Assembly: GCA_947503365.1 (NCBI GenBank)
Contig: CANNDT010000004.1
Coordinates: 32,069-96,068 of the forward strand
Source of the DNA: CANNDT01 sp945876205
GTDB taxonomy: Bacteria > Acidobacteriota > Vicinamibacteria > Vicinamibacterales > UBA2999
Direction of reading: 5' to 3'
DNA: 64,000 nt
Shown piece after piece: positions 34,576 through 43,827 of this stretch. Made by a program: the position numbers and the translations under genes. Under the pieces are notes generated by a model. That model saw only the letters and a list, made by a program, of their open reading frames with translations, was not told the DNA's origin and searched no databases. Positions within the stretch are counted from its first letter, which is position 1. Every line of letters starts with the position of its first letter.

Positions 34576-35694
34576 TCAGATCCGCATCGGCATAATCACG
34601 TAGGTGTAGTCGTAGCCGTCTGCGCCGATCGGCTTCATCACCGCCTGGCTGACTTCGTCCTTGAGTGACAGCGACACAATGTCGGTTTCGACGACGTTGA
34701 GGAAGTCCAGGACGTACTGCGCGTTGAACGAAATCGCCATCGTCCCACCGCTGTAGTCGACCGCTAGCTGCTCGCGGGCCTCGCCGAATTCAGAACTGCT
34801 CGAGGTGACCTCGACCTTCCCCTTGCTGATTTCGAACTTCACCGCTCGTGACCGCTCGTTCGAGAGAAGCGCGACGCGCTTGACGGCGCTGGTCAGGCGC
34901 TCGCGCTCGAATTCGATGTCCTTGTCGTTCCCTTTTGGGATGACGCGCTCGTAAGCGGGGAACTGTCCGTCGATCATCCGGGAAATCAGCATGCGCCCGC
35001 CCACCTCGAAGAACAGATGGTTCTCGCCGCGCTCGTAGAAAATGTCGCCGTCGGACTCGGAGAGAAGCTTGCCGAGCTCCAGGAGGGTCTTCTTGGGGAG
35101 GATGACTTTGGCATCCTCTCCGCCCTTGACGGCGTCGTCCTTGCCGTCACGCTTCGTCGTCACGAGGGCGAGGCGATGGCCGTCGGTTGCCACCAGGCTC
35201 ATCGAATCATTGCCGAGCACAAACAGGGCGCCGTTCAGGAAATAGCGGGTGTCCTCGCCGGTGATGGCGAACTGGGTCTTGGCGACCATTTCCTTCATCG
35301 CGTTGCGCGGCAGCGTCGCCCGCGCCGCGCCGGCGGCTTCCGGGAGCGTCGGAAAATCCTCGCGCGGCAGCGTCTGCATCCGCGAGTCAAACTTGTCGGC
35401 GGCAACCTTCACGCCGTTCTTGTCTTCCTCGATCCTGACGTCGGTATCAGGAAGCGCCTTCAGAATCTCGTACAGCTTCTTGGCGGGCAGCGTCAGTGAT
35501 CCGGCTTTCGTCACCGTGGCGGCGCAACGGCTGCGCAGCGCCACTTCGAGATCGGTGGCGAGCATGCGAACCTCGTCGCCCTTCGCCTCGATCAGTAAGT
35601 TGGCCAGGATTGGAATCGTGTTCTTCCGTTCGACGATGCCCTGGAAGAGTTGCAGTTCTCGCAGAAGCTCATTCTTCCGGACCACGAGTTCCAT
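34576..35694 (-). CDS. dnaN: DNA polymerase III sliding clamp (beta subunit)
   Basis: This 372-residue clamp tethers polymerase III to DNA. The start MELVVRKNELLRELQ at 35694 gives the normal length; the frame stays open for 69 codons upstream, but that part crosses the AT-rich origin. Three clamp domains are expected, and the C-terminus YVIMPMRI is the family ending. It lies downstream of dnaA, separated by the putative oriC. Confidence 0.97.
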   Translation of the reverse strand: MELVVRKNELLRELQLFQGIVERKNTIPILANLLIEAKGDEVRMLATDLEVALRSRCAATVTKAGSLTLPAKKLYEILKALPDTDVRIEEDKNGVKVAADKFDSRMQTLPREDFPTLPEAAGAARATLPRNAMKEMVAKTQFAITGEDTRYFLNGALFVLGNDSMSLVATDGHRLALVTTKRDGKDDAVKGGEDAKVILPKKTLLELGKLLSESDGDIFYERGENHLFFEVGGRMLISRMIDGQFPAYERVIPKGNDKDIEFERERLTSAVKRVALLSNERSRAVKFEISKGKVEVTSSSSEFGEAREQLAVDYSGGTMAISFNAQYVLDFLNVVETDIVSLSLKDEVSQAVMKPIGADGYDYTYVIMPMRI

Positions 35695-35983
35695 AGGCGT
35701 GCGATGACCTCGGCGCGGATCGGGTGTCCGCTGTAAGAGAAGGGTCTCTACTGGGTTTGTTCTTCTCTTAAAGAGAGGATCTAGAAGAGATAAGGAATTA
35801 TAGAGAATATAAGGTGCTGTGTAAAACCCTAAATGCGGCGATAAGCCTTTACATTTCAACGATTTGCGGTGTGGATATTTCTGTGCGATCGACCGTCGCA
35901 CACGGTGCGCGATCTGTGGGGAAATGGGACATCCCTAAACGTGCACAGCCGGCGTTGATGAGGGGCTGTGGACGCCTTCGGAT
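35695..35983. other. oriC: Putative oriC, unwinding side (dnaA-dnaN gap)
   Basis: This 289-bp gap is the most AT-rich stretch of the window, especially 35753-35850 with purine-rich runs such as AAGAGAGGATCTAGAAGAGA; it is a good DNA-unwinding element. Three DnaA-box-like sites follow toward dnaA: TGTGGATAT at 35870-35878 (8 of 9), TGTGGGGAA at 35915-35923 and TGTGGACGC at 35967-35975 (weaker). Position between dnaA and dnaN is the usual place for bacterial origins. Confidence 0.75.
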
Positions 35984-37324
35984 TCAGCGGATTGATTCCA
36001 GAAAACTACTCATCAGGCTGTTGAAATCTGTGTCGGTCCGGCGCATTTGTTGGACCTTCTTGATGGAGTGGATCACCGTCGAATGGTGCTTGCCACCAAA
36101 GCTTCGGCCGATTTCCGGAAGCGAGGCATGCGTCAGGTTCTTACACAGATACATCGCGATCTGCCTCGGCATCGCGACTGACTTCGAGTTGTTGCGCGAC
36201 TTTAACTCGGCAATCTTCAACTGGTAGTACTCCGAGACGAACTTCTGGATGGTCTCGATCGTGATGGCTTTCTCGTCCTGGTCCATCACGTTTCTCAGCA
36301 CTTCCTGCGTCAGGTCCATGGTGATCTCACGCCCGGTGAGCGAGGCGTAGGCAATCAGCCTGATCAGGGATCCTTCGAGCTCGCGAATGTTCGACTTGAC
36401 CCGCCCAGCCATGTACATCGCCACGTTGTCAGGGAGCGGGACCGCTTCGGTCTCGGCCTTGCGCTTCAGAATGGCGACCTTGGTTTCGATGTCCGGCGAC
36501 TGAATGTCGGCGATCAGGCCCCATTCGAATCGTGATCGGAGCCGCTCCTCGAGGTTGGGAATCTCGTGCGGCGGATGATCGCTGCTGATGACGATCTGCT
36601 TCTGCGCGTCGTAGAGCGCATTAAACGTGTGGAAGAACTCGGTCTGCGTGCCTTCCTTACCAGAGACAAACTGAATGTCGTCCACCAGTAGGATGTCGAC
36701 GCTTCGGTAGCGCTCCCGGAAGTCCAGGATACGGTCGTAGCGAAGGGCGTTAATCATCTCGTTCATGAAGCGCTCGGACGAGATGTAGGTGAGTTTCAAC
36801 CCCGGATCGTGCTCGAGGACGTACTGCCCGATCGCGTGCATCAGATGCGTCTTGCCCAGACCCACTCCACCATAGATGAACAACGGGTTGTACGAGCGCG
36901 AGGGCGCTTCGGCAACCGCGCGGCAGGCGGCGTGGGCAAACTGGTTGGACGAGCCGACGATGAAGGTATCGAAGGTGTAGCGGAGGTTGAGCCCGCCCTG
37001 CGCCGTGGCCGGGTCGGCTTCGGTCACCACGCTGTGAAAAGGCGGTGCGACCGGCATATCCACGGGGGGAGCAAGCGCCGGTGAACCATCAGCCAGGAAG
37101 ACCAGCGTCGCGTCAGGGCGCCTTACCTCAGCAAGGGCCTCCGACAGGACCACCGAGTAGTGTTTCGTCAGCCAGTCCTTGAAGAGTACGTTCGGCACGC
37201 GGACAGAGATCGACTGGCCCCCGTCGGCGACAAACGACGTCGGCTTGAACCACGTGTAGAAACTGTGACGATTTACTTTGGTTTCGATCCGGGTGAGGAT
37301 TTGGTCCCAGATGCTGGCGTCCAT
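35984..37324 (-). CDS. dnaA: Chromosomal replication initiator protein DnaA
   Basis: This 446-residue AAA+ initiator binds DnaA boxes and melts the origin. Domain I is at the N-terminus (IWDQILTRIETKVNRHSFYTW), Walker A is GGVGLGKTH at 152-160, and Walker B is DILLVDDIQF. Domain IV ends with the DNA-binding signature ASLPEIGRSFGGKHHSTVIH. Flanking gaps on both sides hold DnaA boxes, so autoregulation is likely. Confidence 0.98.
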   Translation of the reverse strand: MDASIWDQILTRIETKVNRHSFYTWFKPTSFVADGGQSISVRVPNVLFKDWLTKHYSVVLSEALAEVRRPDATLVFLADGSPALAPPVDMPVAPPFHSVVTEADPATAQGGLNLRYTFDTFIVGSSNQFAHAACRAVAEAPSRSYNPLFIYGGVGLGKTHLMHAIGQYVLEHDPGLKLTYISSERFMNEMINALRYDRILDFRERYRSVDILLVDDIQFVSGKEGTQTEFFHTFNALYDAQKQIVISSDHPPHEIPNLEERLRSRFEWGLIADIQSPDIETKVAILKRKAETEAVPLPDNVAMYMAGRVKSNIRELEGSLIRLIAYASLTGREITMDLTQEVLRNVMDQDEKAITIETIQKFVSEYYQLKIAELKSRNNSKSVAMPRQIAMYLCKNLTHASLPEIGRSFGGKHHSTVIHSIKKVQQMRRTDTDFNSLMSSFLESIR

Positions 37325-37358
37325 ACGTTAAGAACCCTAAACAAACCAAGCCTCCCCG

Positions 37359-37390
37359 TTTTCCACAGTTTTTTCAACAGTTGTGGAAAT
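37359..37390. promoter_or_regulatory. Two inverted DnaA boxes upstream of dnaA
   Basis: TTTTCCACA (37359-37367) and TGTGGAAAT (37382-37390, the reverse of ATTTCCACA) form an inverted pair around a T-rich spacer, 35-66 bases upstream of the dnaA start. They probably serve as the second half of a bipartite origin and as autoregulatory sites. Confidence 0.75.
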
Positions 37391-37480
37391 CTTGGGCGAG
37401 GAACCGAATCTGACGCAGGATAACGTCTGGGGCCGGGGATCGCGACTCTAGCACAAACCAAATTCGCCGATCCGCTTTCG

Positions 37481-37510
37481 TTGACACATTTCTGGGCCCC
37501 AGACTAGTAT
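37481..37510 (+). promoter_or_regulatory. Sigma70 promoter of rpmH
   Basis: A perfect TTGACA (37481-37486) and TAGTAT (37505-37510) are separated by 18 bases. The start would fall near 37517, leaving a leader of about 75 bases. The remainder of the dnaA-rpmH gap (37325-37590) holds only the DnaA boxes. Confidence 0.65.
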
Positions 37511-37590
37511 TGGTAGTTCCGCCTGTCGCAGGGGCGGCCAACCACCGGCGGGTCCAAAGTTCAAGACCCGGCGCTCACGTCAGGGAAAGC

Positions 37591-37755
37591 ATGGCCAGGT
37601 CGAAAAAGGGCAAGCGCACATTTCAACCCAACACCCGCCGCCGCGCCAAGACGCACGGCTTCAGGGTACGGATGTCTACCAAGAACGGCCGCATCGTGCT
37701 TGCGCGGCGCCGAGCTCGTGGACGTAAGAAGCTGACGGTCGCAGACGAAGGATAA
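37591..37755 (+). CDS. rpmH: Large ribosomal subunit protein bL34
   Basis: This 54-residue basic ribosomal protein contains the family signature KRTFQPNTRRRAKTHGFR and the ending ARGRKKLTV. The ATG at 37591 has AGGGA 4 bases upstream. Compared with the usual MKRTFQPN start it has about six extra N-terminal residues. It opens the rpmH-rnpA-yidD-yidC-jag-mnmE-mnmG-rsmG run that leads rightward from the origin. Confidence 0.96.
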   Translation: MARSKKGKRTFQPNTRRRAKTHGFRVRMSTKNGRIVLARRRARGRKKLTVADEG

Positions 37756-37764
37756 GTATCTGTA

Positions 37765-38163
37765 ATGCAAGCCTTTAGGCTTGCCGAGCGGGTTCGGGTC
37801 AGGCGTGAGTTCGAGCGCGGCTATAACCAGGGCGCGCGGATTCACGGCCGGTTCATGACCCTCTTCGTGGTGCCCAATGGCGGCACCAGCCCACGCATGG
37901 GTGTCTCCGCGACCAGGAAACTCGGGTCGGCCGTCGAACGAAATCACGCGAAGCGCCTGGCGCGCGAGTTGTTCAGGCGCCGTAAGGTCACTGCCGGCGT
38001 CGATATCATCATCGTGCCGCGCCGGGAAATGCTCGATGCACCCTTCTCCACCCTCGAAGCCGACTACCACGCCACCCTCGATCGCCGCGATCGCGTCCGT
38101 CCGGGCAGCGGGCCACGCCCGCCCAGCGGTAAGCCTCGTACTGGCGGCCGTTCGCGCGTATAA
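37765..38163 (+). CDS. rnpA: Ribonuclease P protein component
   Basis: This 132-residue basic protein partners the RNase P RNA in tRNA 5' maturation. RVRREFERGYNQGARIHGRF and the RNR-type helix RNHAKRLARELFRR (about 60-73) are diagnostic. The C-terminal 20 residues are proline-, glycine- and arginine-rich and overlap the start of yidD. It lies 9 bp after rpmH. Confidence 0.95.
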   Translation: MQAFRLAERVRVRREFERGYNQGARIHGRFMTLFVVPNGGTSPRMGVSATRKLGSAVERNHAKRLARELFRRRKVTAGVDIIIVPRREMLDAPFSTLEADYHATLDRRDRVRPGSGPRPPSGKPRTGGRSRV

Positions 38164-38338
38164 GATCCTTATTTCTCCATTATTTACAGGCTGTTGCCGA
38201 TTTCAGCCGTCGTGTGCGGACTACATGGCGGAAGCGGTCAGCCTTCATGGCGTGTTGAAAGGCGTGTGGCTCGGCCTGCTTCGCCTCGCACGCTGCCAAC
38301 CCTTTGGTCGCCACGGGTTCGATCCCGTCCCGCAGTAG
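38036..38338 (+). CDS. yidD: Membrane protein insertion efficiency factor YidD
   Basis: This small protein helps YidC and Sec insert membrane proteins. The conserved core begins at about 38138 (VLAAVRAYKILISPLF) and includes CCRFQPSCADYMAEAVSLHG and the ending GFDPVPQ. The only upstream in-frame ATG is 38036, giving 100 residues and a long overlap with rnpA. The real start may be a non-ATG codon such as the CTG at 38141, giving about 66 residues. It is followed by yidC 7 bp later. Confidence 0.85.
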   Translation: MHPSPPSKPTTTPPSIAAIASVRAAGHARPAVSLVLAAVRAYKILISPLFTGCCRFQPSCADYMAEAVSLHGVLKGVWLGLLRLARCQPFGRHGFDPVPQ

Positions 38339-38345
38339 CCCCTTC

Positions 38346-40091
38346 ATGGAACGCAGGACCCTCATCGCGGTTTTTCTGTCTTTCCTGGTCTTGTACGCCT
38401 ACCAGGCTTTTTTCGCGCCACCACCGCCCCCTCCGGCCGCGACTGCGACAACAGCGCCGGCCGCGGCGCCGACGACAGCAACCGCTGTGGCTGCGCCCGC
38501 GGCTGCGGTGCCCTTGGCGGCTGCGGCTGCCCCTGCCGCCGTTGAGCCGGCGGCTGTCACCGGCGACACAACCGAGCGCGAGATTGTCGTCGACACCGCA
38601 TCGGTCCAGGTGGTGCTTTCCAACCGCGGCGCGCGGGTGATCCACTGGCGGCTGAAGGCGCACCTCGATACGGCCGGGCAGCCGGTCGACCTGGTGCCGT
38701 CGGACGTGCCGGCGAATCAGCCCTCGCCCTTCGCCTTGCGCGTGGACGACGAGGAGTTGACGCGCCGGATCGGCGCGGCGCTCTATCGGGTCAGCGGCGA
38801 CACCGGCGGGCGAGTTGACGCGACCACGAATGCGGCGACGGTCGTGTTCGAGTTCGAGGACGCGGCGGGCGTGCGCGTGCGGAAGGAGTTCCGCTTCGAC
38901 CCAGCCAACTACATCGTGGCATTCACGGCGTCGGTCGTAAACGGGGGCACGACGCTGAATCCCACCGTGCTCTGGGGCCCGGGCCTTGGCGACGCCGGTG
39001 CATCGGCTGGCGGAGGCAGTTTCTTCACCGGTAACGCCGTCCAGCCGCCGGAAGCCATCTACGAGGTTGGCACCGACGTCTCGCGCGTCGCGGCCGGCGA
39101 CTTTGCGGAACAGCCGCAGCAGAACGGCAAGTTCCGTTTCATCGGCATCGACGATCACTATTTCCTCGCGGCGGCGCTGAACCCGGGGCAGACTCGCGCG
39201 GAGTTCCGATCCCTGACGCTGCCAGGCCCCGGTGATACCCAGCGCCTGTACGTCACGCAGGAGCTGCGTTTCGCACAGCCGCCGCAGAACGTCCGCTTCT
39301 TTGTCGGCCCGAAGCAATTCGATCTGCTCCAGTCCATCGACACCGAGCTGGTCAAGTCGATCAACTTCGGCATCTTCGCGTGGCTGGTGCTGCCGCTGCT
39401 CAGCGCCCTGAAGTGGATCTACAGCTACGTCGGCAACTACGGCTGGTCGATCATCTGGCTGACCATTCTCATCAACCTCGTCATGTTCCCGCTGCGCCAC
39501 AAGACGGTGGTGTCGATGCGGAAGATGCAGGCACTGCAGCCGCAGATGAAGGCGATCCAGGATCGCTACAAAGATCTAAAGGTCACCGACCCGGCCAAGC
39601 AGAAGATGAACACGGAGGTCATGAACCTCTATCGCGAGAAAGGCGTGAACCCGGCGAGCGGCTGCGTGCCGATGCTGCTCACCATGCCGGTGCTGTTTGC
39701 GTTCTACTCGCTGTTGTCACAGGCGATCGAACTGCGAGGCGCGCCGTTTACGGGCTGGATTCACGACCTCTCGCAGTTCGACCCCTACTACGTGACCCCG
39801 CTCCTGATGGGCGCCTCGATGTTCTGGCAGCAGAAGATCACGCCGACGACCGCCGATCCGGCCCAGGCCAAAGTGATGATGATCATGCCGGTGGTCTTCA
39901 CCTTCATGTTCATCAAGTTCCCGAGCGGCCTGGCCATCTACTATTTCGTGAGCAACCTCTGGACGATCGGCCAGCAGTACTTCACGAACTGGCTGATTGG
40001 TCCGGCCGTGGCGCCGGCGCCGCGGCCGCCGGCAGAGCGCAAACTGAAGAACGCCGGCGCCGGCAAGACGAGCGCCGCCGACAAGACGTAA
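38346..40091 (+). CDS. yidC: Membrane protein insertase YidC
   Basis: This 581-residue Gram-negative-type insertase has an N-terminal helix (RTLIAVFLSFLVLYAY), an alanine- and proline-rich linker (about 22-70), the large periplasmic beta domain, and the five-helix core beginning near residue 340 with YGWSIIWLTILINLVMFPLR. Met 38346 starts the family MERRTLIAVF; upstream codons in this frame belong to yidD. The presence of the periplasmic domain supports a diderm host. Confidence 0.96.
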   Translation: MERRTLIAVFLSFLVLYAYQAFFAPPPPPPAATATTAPAAAPTTATAVAAPAAAVPLAAAAAPAAVEPAAVTGDTTEREIVVDTASVQVVLSNRGARVIHWRLKAHLDTAGQPVDLVPSDVPANQPSPFALRVDDEELTRRIGAALYRVSGDTGGRVDATTNAATVVFEFEDAAGVRVRKEFRFDPANYIVAFTASVVNGGTTLNPTVLWGPGLGDAGASAGGGSFFTGNAVQPPEAIYEVGTDVSRVAAGDFAEQPQQNGKFRFIGIDDHYFLAAALNPGQTRAEFRSLTLPGPGDTQRLYVTQELRFAQPPQNVRFFVGPKQFDLLQSIDTELVKSINFGIFAWLVLPLLSALKWIYSYVGNYGWSIIWLTILINLVMFPLRHKTVVSMRKMQALQPQMKAIQDRYKDLKVTDPAKQKMNTEVMNLYREKGVNPASGCVPMLLTMPVLFAFYSLLSQAIELRGAPFTGWIHDLSQFDPYYVTPLLMGASMFWQQKITPTTADPAQAKVMMIMPVVFTFMFIKFPSGLAIYYFVSNLWTIGQQYFTNWLIGPAVAPAPRPPAERKLKNAGAGKTSAADKT

Positions 40092-40100
40092 CGGAGAAGC

Positions 40101-40556
40101 GTGGACGCAACCCTCACTCACCAGATCACGACGTTCGTGCAGAATGTGGCGAGCGCCATGGGCGCCAGCCTGACGACGACGGTCGAGGAAACACCCGACG
40201 GCACGCGCATTAACCTCGAAGGGGAGGATGGCGGCATCCTTGTGCGGCGCGACGGCGAGGGCCTGCAGGCGCTTCAACACGTCGTCGCCACCGCCTTTCG
40301 TCGCCAGCTGGGCGACGACACGCGCATCGTCATCGACTGCAACGGATTCCGGCGTGACAAGGACGCCGAGCTGAAGCAGATGGCCCAGTACAACGCCGGG
40401 ATCGCAAAGCGCGACGGCATCCCGCAGGAAATGGGGCCGCTCAATCCTTACGAACGGCGCATTGTGCACCTGGCGATCGCGGAGGATCCGGCGGTCAGCT
40501 CACAGAGCATCGGCGATGCGTTCATGAAGACGGTCATCATCTCTTCGAAGCGGTAA
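40101..40556 (+). CDS. jag: RNA-binding protein KhpB/Jag (KH and R3H domains)
   Basis: This 151-residue protein has a KH-like domain (DGGILVRRDGEGLQALQHVV) and a C-terminal R3H domain with NPYERRIVHLAIAED (R-xxx-H). The long N-terminal Jag_N domain of some relatives is missing. It starts with GTG at 40101, 9 bp after yidC. The family binds RNA together with KhpA and affects cell shape and division. Confidence 0.9.
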   Translation: MDATLTHQITTFVQNVASAMGASLTTTVEETPDGTRINLEGEDGGILVRRDGEGLQALQHVVATAFRRQLGDDTRIVIDCNGFRRDKDAELKQMAQYNAGIAKRDGIPQEMGPLNPYERRIVHLAIAEDPAVSSQSIGDAFMKTVIISSKR

Positions 40557-40566
40557 TCTTTGGTGA

Positions 40567-41949
40567 GTGGCGTTTGCAACTGACGACTCCATCGTTGCGA
40601 TAGCCACACCATCCGGCCGCGGCGGGATCGGCGTGGTGCGGATCAGCGGTCCCAACGCGCTCACCATCGCCCGGCAGATCCTCGATCACAAGAGCTCGCT
40701 GACGCCGCGCTATGCGACCGTGACTCGCGTGACGAGTGGGACGGCGCAGGACGAGGTGGTCGCCACCTACTTCAAATCTCCGCACTCCTACACGGGAGAA
40801 CACGTGGTCGAAATCAGCGCGCACGGTAGCCCCGTCGTGCTGCGCGGGATCGTCCGCGCCGCAATGGATGCGGGCGCCCGGCTCGCCGAGCCCGGAGAGT
40901 TCACGCTGCGCGCGTTCCTGAACGGCAAACGCGATCTGGTGCAGGCCGAGGCGGTCGGCGATCTGATTGCCGCGGCGACGCCGCTCCAGGCGAGGATCGC
41001 ATTCGACCAGCTTGAAGGCACGCTGACAAAGCAGATTCGGGAGATCGATGGCCCGCTGTTCGAGCTGATCGCGAGGCTCGAAGCGTCGCTTGATTTTGCC
41101 GACGAGGGCTATCACTTCGTGGCGCCTCAAGAGGCCGTTGCGACGTTGCGCACCGCGATCGCTCGGCTCGATGACCTGCTGGCGGACGCGGGCCGTGGCC
41201 GCATGATCCGGGACGGCGCCACCCTGGTGATAGCCGGGCGAGTAAACGTAGGCAAGTCAAGCATTTTCAATAAGTTAGCAGGTTCAGAGCGAGCCATAGT
41301 CACGGCGATTCCTGGCACCACGCGTGACCTCGTTACTGAGGCGATCGACATCGAGGGCCTCGCAGTGTCGGTGGTCGACACCGCCGGATGGAGAGACACC
41401 CGGGATGTCGTCGAGCGCGAAGGCGTGGCGCGCGGCCAGCAGGCGCGGGCCGTCGCCGGCCTGGTCCTCATCGTGCTCGATCGCAGCGAACCGCTCACCG
41501 AGGACGATCGTCGACTGCTCGAGCAGACGGCGGGACAGCGGCGCATTGTCGTTCTCAACAAGTGCGATCTGGAGCCAGCCCCGGGCCGGCTCAAGCCGGC
41601 CCCCACGTACGTAGAGGCCGACTTCAGTCGGCCTGAGGCGATCGAAGTCTCCGCTGTCACCGGCGCCGGGATCGATGAGCTCCGTCGCGCCATTGCATCG
41701 GCGTTGACCGGATCCGAGGTCCTGCGTGACACCGCGGCGATTTCCAACGTGCGGCACATCAAGCTGCTCGAGGATGCGCGTGAACACCTGACGCGCGCGC
41801 ACAGCGCGGCGGAAGCCGGCGACACGCCAGAGGAGTTTCTCCTGACCGATCTCCAGGCAGCGCGTACGAGCTTCGACGAAGTGGTCGGCGTGCGTACGAG
41901 CGAGGATGTGCTGTCGCACATCTTCGCGACCTTCTGTATCGGAAAGTAG
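40567..41949 (+). CDS. mnmE: tRNA uridine-5-carboxymethylaminomethyl(34) synthesis GTPase MnmE
   Basis: This 460-residue dynamin-like GTPase works with MnmG to modify U34. The tetrahydrofolate domain starts IVAIATPSGRGGIGVVRISG, G1 is GRVNVGKSS (about 223-231), G3 DTAGW, G4 NKCDL, G5 SAVTG, and the C-terminus is FCIGK with the required cysteine. A 51-bp inverted REP-like pair (41583-41633) is read in frame between G4 and G5 and adds 17 residues (about 339-356). The start is GTG. Confidence 0.96.
   Translation: MAFATDDSIVAIATPSGRGGIGVVRISGPNALTIARQILDHKSSLTPRYATVTRVTSGTAQDEVVATYFKSPHSYTGEHVVEISAHGSPVVLRGIVRAAMDAGARLAEPGEFTLRAFLNGKRDLVQAEAVGDLIAAATPLQARIAFDQLEGTLTKQIREIDGPLFELIARLEASLDFADEGYHFVAPQEAVATLRTAIARLDDLLADAGRGRMIRDGATLVIAGRVNVGKSSIFNKLAGSERAIVTAIPGTTRDLVTEAIDIEGLAVSVVDTAGWRDTRDVVEREGVARGQQARAVAGLVLIVLDRSEPLTEDDRRLLEQTAGQRRIVVLNKCDLEPAPGRLKPAPTYVEADFSRPEAIEVSAVTGAGIDELRRAIASALTGSEVLRDTAAISNVRHIKLLEDAREHLTRAHSAAEAGDTPEEFLLTDLQAARTSFDEVVGVRTSEDVLSHIFATFCIGK
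41583..41633. repeat. Inverted REP-like pair inside mnmE
   Basis: A minus-oriented element (41583-41606, head GTGG) and a plus-oriented one (41611-41633, head GTAG) are joined by GTAC. The stems are GGGCCGGCT-type and GGCCGACT/AGTCGGCC. The total length is 51 bp, so the reading frame is kept. Confidence 0.88.
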
Positions 41950-41961
41950 CGGGAAGCAGCG

Positions 41962-43827
41962 TTGACCTTCGACGTCATCATCATCGGCGCCGGTCACGCG
42001 GGAGTTGAAGCCGCGTACGCCGCGGCTCGTCTCGGTTGCAGCGTCGGTCTGTGCACGCTCTCGCGCGACACCGTCGCGCACATGCCGTGCAACCCGGCCG
42101 TCGGCGGCACGGCAAAGGGCCATCTGGTTCGGGAGATCGATGCCCTCGGTGGTCTCATGGGGCGGGCCATCGATGCCACGGGACTGCAGTTCAAGCTCCT
42201 CAATCGATCCCGCGGACCGGCGGTGTGGTCTCCCCGCGCGCAGGCCGACAAGCGACGCTACTCCGACTGGGTCAATGCCACGCTGAGCGATGAACCGAAC
42301 ATCACCTGGATTCTCGGCAAGGCAGGGCGGATTCTCACGAGCCACGGTCGCGTCAACGGGCTCGCGATGGAAGACGGAGAGCGCCACCACTGTTCGTCCC
42401 TGGTGGTGACGACGGGGACGTTCCTGAATGGACTCATCCACATCGGCCGCGAGCAACGGCCCGCGGGACGTCACGGCGAGGCGCCGTCACGCGAACTCGC
42501 CGAATCGATCAGATCGCTGGGCTTCGCCGGCGGACGACTGAAGACCGGCACGCCTCCAAGGCTCGATCGAAAGAGCATCGATTTTGATGCGCATGTCAGC
42601 GACGGACTGTGGGCCGAAGAGCGTGGTGACGCTGCGCCGGTGCCGTTCTCCTTCGGGACAACCACGCCGCTGACAAACACGATCTGCTGCTGGTTGCTTC
42701 ACACCAATGAACGCGTGCGCGACCTGGTGCGAAGCCGGATCGACCAGAGTCCTCTGTACAACGGGCAGATTCACGGCATCGGCCCCAGGTACTGCCCGTC
42801 CCTCGAAGACAAAATCATGCGATTCCCCGATCGGGAGCGGCATCAGGTCTACCTTGAGCCGGAAGGAGTCGACGCTGACGAGATCTACGTCAACGGGTTT
42901 TCAATGTCGCTGCCGTGGGATGTGCAAGAGGAGCTCGTTCACGCGCTGCCCGGCCTCGAGGATGCGGTGATGCTGCGGCCTGGGTACGCCGTGGAGTACG
43001 ACTTCATCCAGCCGACGGAGCTCCGATCGACCCTCGAAACGCATCGGGTCGAGGGGTTGTTCTTTGCCGGGCAGATCAACGGCACATCCGGCTACGAGGA
43101 GGCAGCGGCCCAGGGAATCATGGCCGGGATCAACGCCGCGGCCCGCGTGCGCGGGGACCGACCGTCGACGCTGGGGAGAGACGAAGCCTATATCGGGATT
43201 CTGATCGACGACCTTGTCACCAAGGGCTGCCTTGAGCCGTACCGGATGTTTACGTCCCGTGCCGAGCACCGGCTGCTGCTGCGCATCGACAACGCCGATT
43301 TGCGACTCACTCCACGAGGACGGGAGCTCGGCCTGGTCGGCGATGAGCGATGGGCGACCTTTGAGGAGCGCCGCGGTCGCTACGAGTGGAATCTCTCGAT
43401 GCTGGAGCGGACGACCGTGAGGGCCGGAAGCGGCGAACGGATGCCAGCCGCGCGGTTCCTGAGGCAACCGGGAGTTCGACTGGAGCCGCTCGCCGAGGCC
43501 CAGGGGCTACCGTTGGCGCTCTCAACCCACGCGAGAGAGCTGGATCTCGCGAGCGTTGAGACGTCCCTCAAGTACGAGGGGTATTTGAAGCAGGAATCCG
43601 CGCGCGCCGATCGCCTCAGGCGCGAAGAGCGCAAGAGAATCCCGGAGGCGTTTCCGTTTTCAGGAGTGCCTGGCCTGTCACGTGAGGCTGTCGAGCGGCT
43701 CTCGCAGGTAAGACCGGAGACCCTTGGACAGGCGTCCAGAATTCCCGGAATGACCCCGGCGGCGGTCGCCACCCTCAGCGTATTTCTCTCGCGTTTTTCG
43801 CCTTCCGCGATACCGTCGAGCTCGTGA
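41962..43827 (+). CDS. mnmG: tRNA uridine-5-carboxymethylaminomethyl(34) synthesis enzyme MnmG
   Basis: This 621-residue FAD enzyme is the partner of MnmE. The FAD motif GAGHAGVEAAYAAARLG is at about residues 8-24, and MPCNPAVGGTAKGHLVREID and TGTFLNGLIHIG are signature segments. The C-terminal helical domain binds MnmE and tRNA. The start is TTG, 12 bp after mnmE. The stop overlaps rsmG (GTGA). Confidence 0.96.
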   Translation: MTFDVIIIGAGHAGVEAAYAAARLGCSVGLCTLSRDTVAHMPCNPAVGGTAKGHLVREIDALGGLMGRAIDATGLQFKLLNRSRGPAVWSPRAQADKRRYSDWVNATLSDEPNITWILGKAGRILTSHGRVNGLAMEDGERHHCSSLVVTTGTFLNGLIHIGREQRPAGRHGEAPSRELAESIRSLGFAGGRLKTGTPPRLDRKSIDFDAHVSDGLWAEERGDAAPVPFSFGTTTPLTNTICCWLLHTNERVRDLVRSRIDQSPLYNGQIHGIGPRYCPSLEDKIMRFPDRERHQVYLEPEGVDADEIYVNGFSMSLPWDVQEELVHALPGLEDAVMLRPGYAVEYDFIQPTELRSTLETHRVEGLFFAGQINGTSGYEEAAAQGIMAGINAAARVRGDRPSTLGRDEAYIGILIDDLVTKGCLEPYRMFTSRAEHRLLLRIDNADLRLTPRGRELGLVGDERWATFEERRGRYEWNLSMLERTTVRAGSGERMPAARFLRQPGVRLEPLAEAQGLPLALSTHARELDLASVETSLKYEGYLKQESARADRLRREERKRIPEAFPFSGVPGLSREAVERLSQVRPETLGQASRIPGMTPAAVATLSVFLSRFSPSAIPSSS

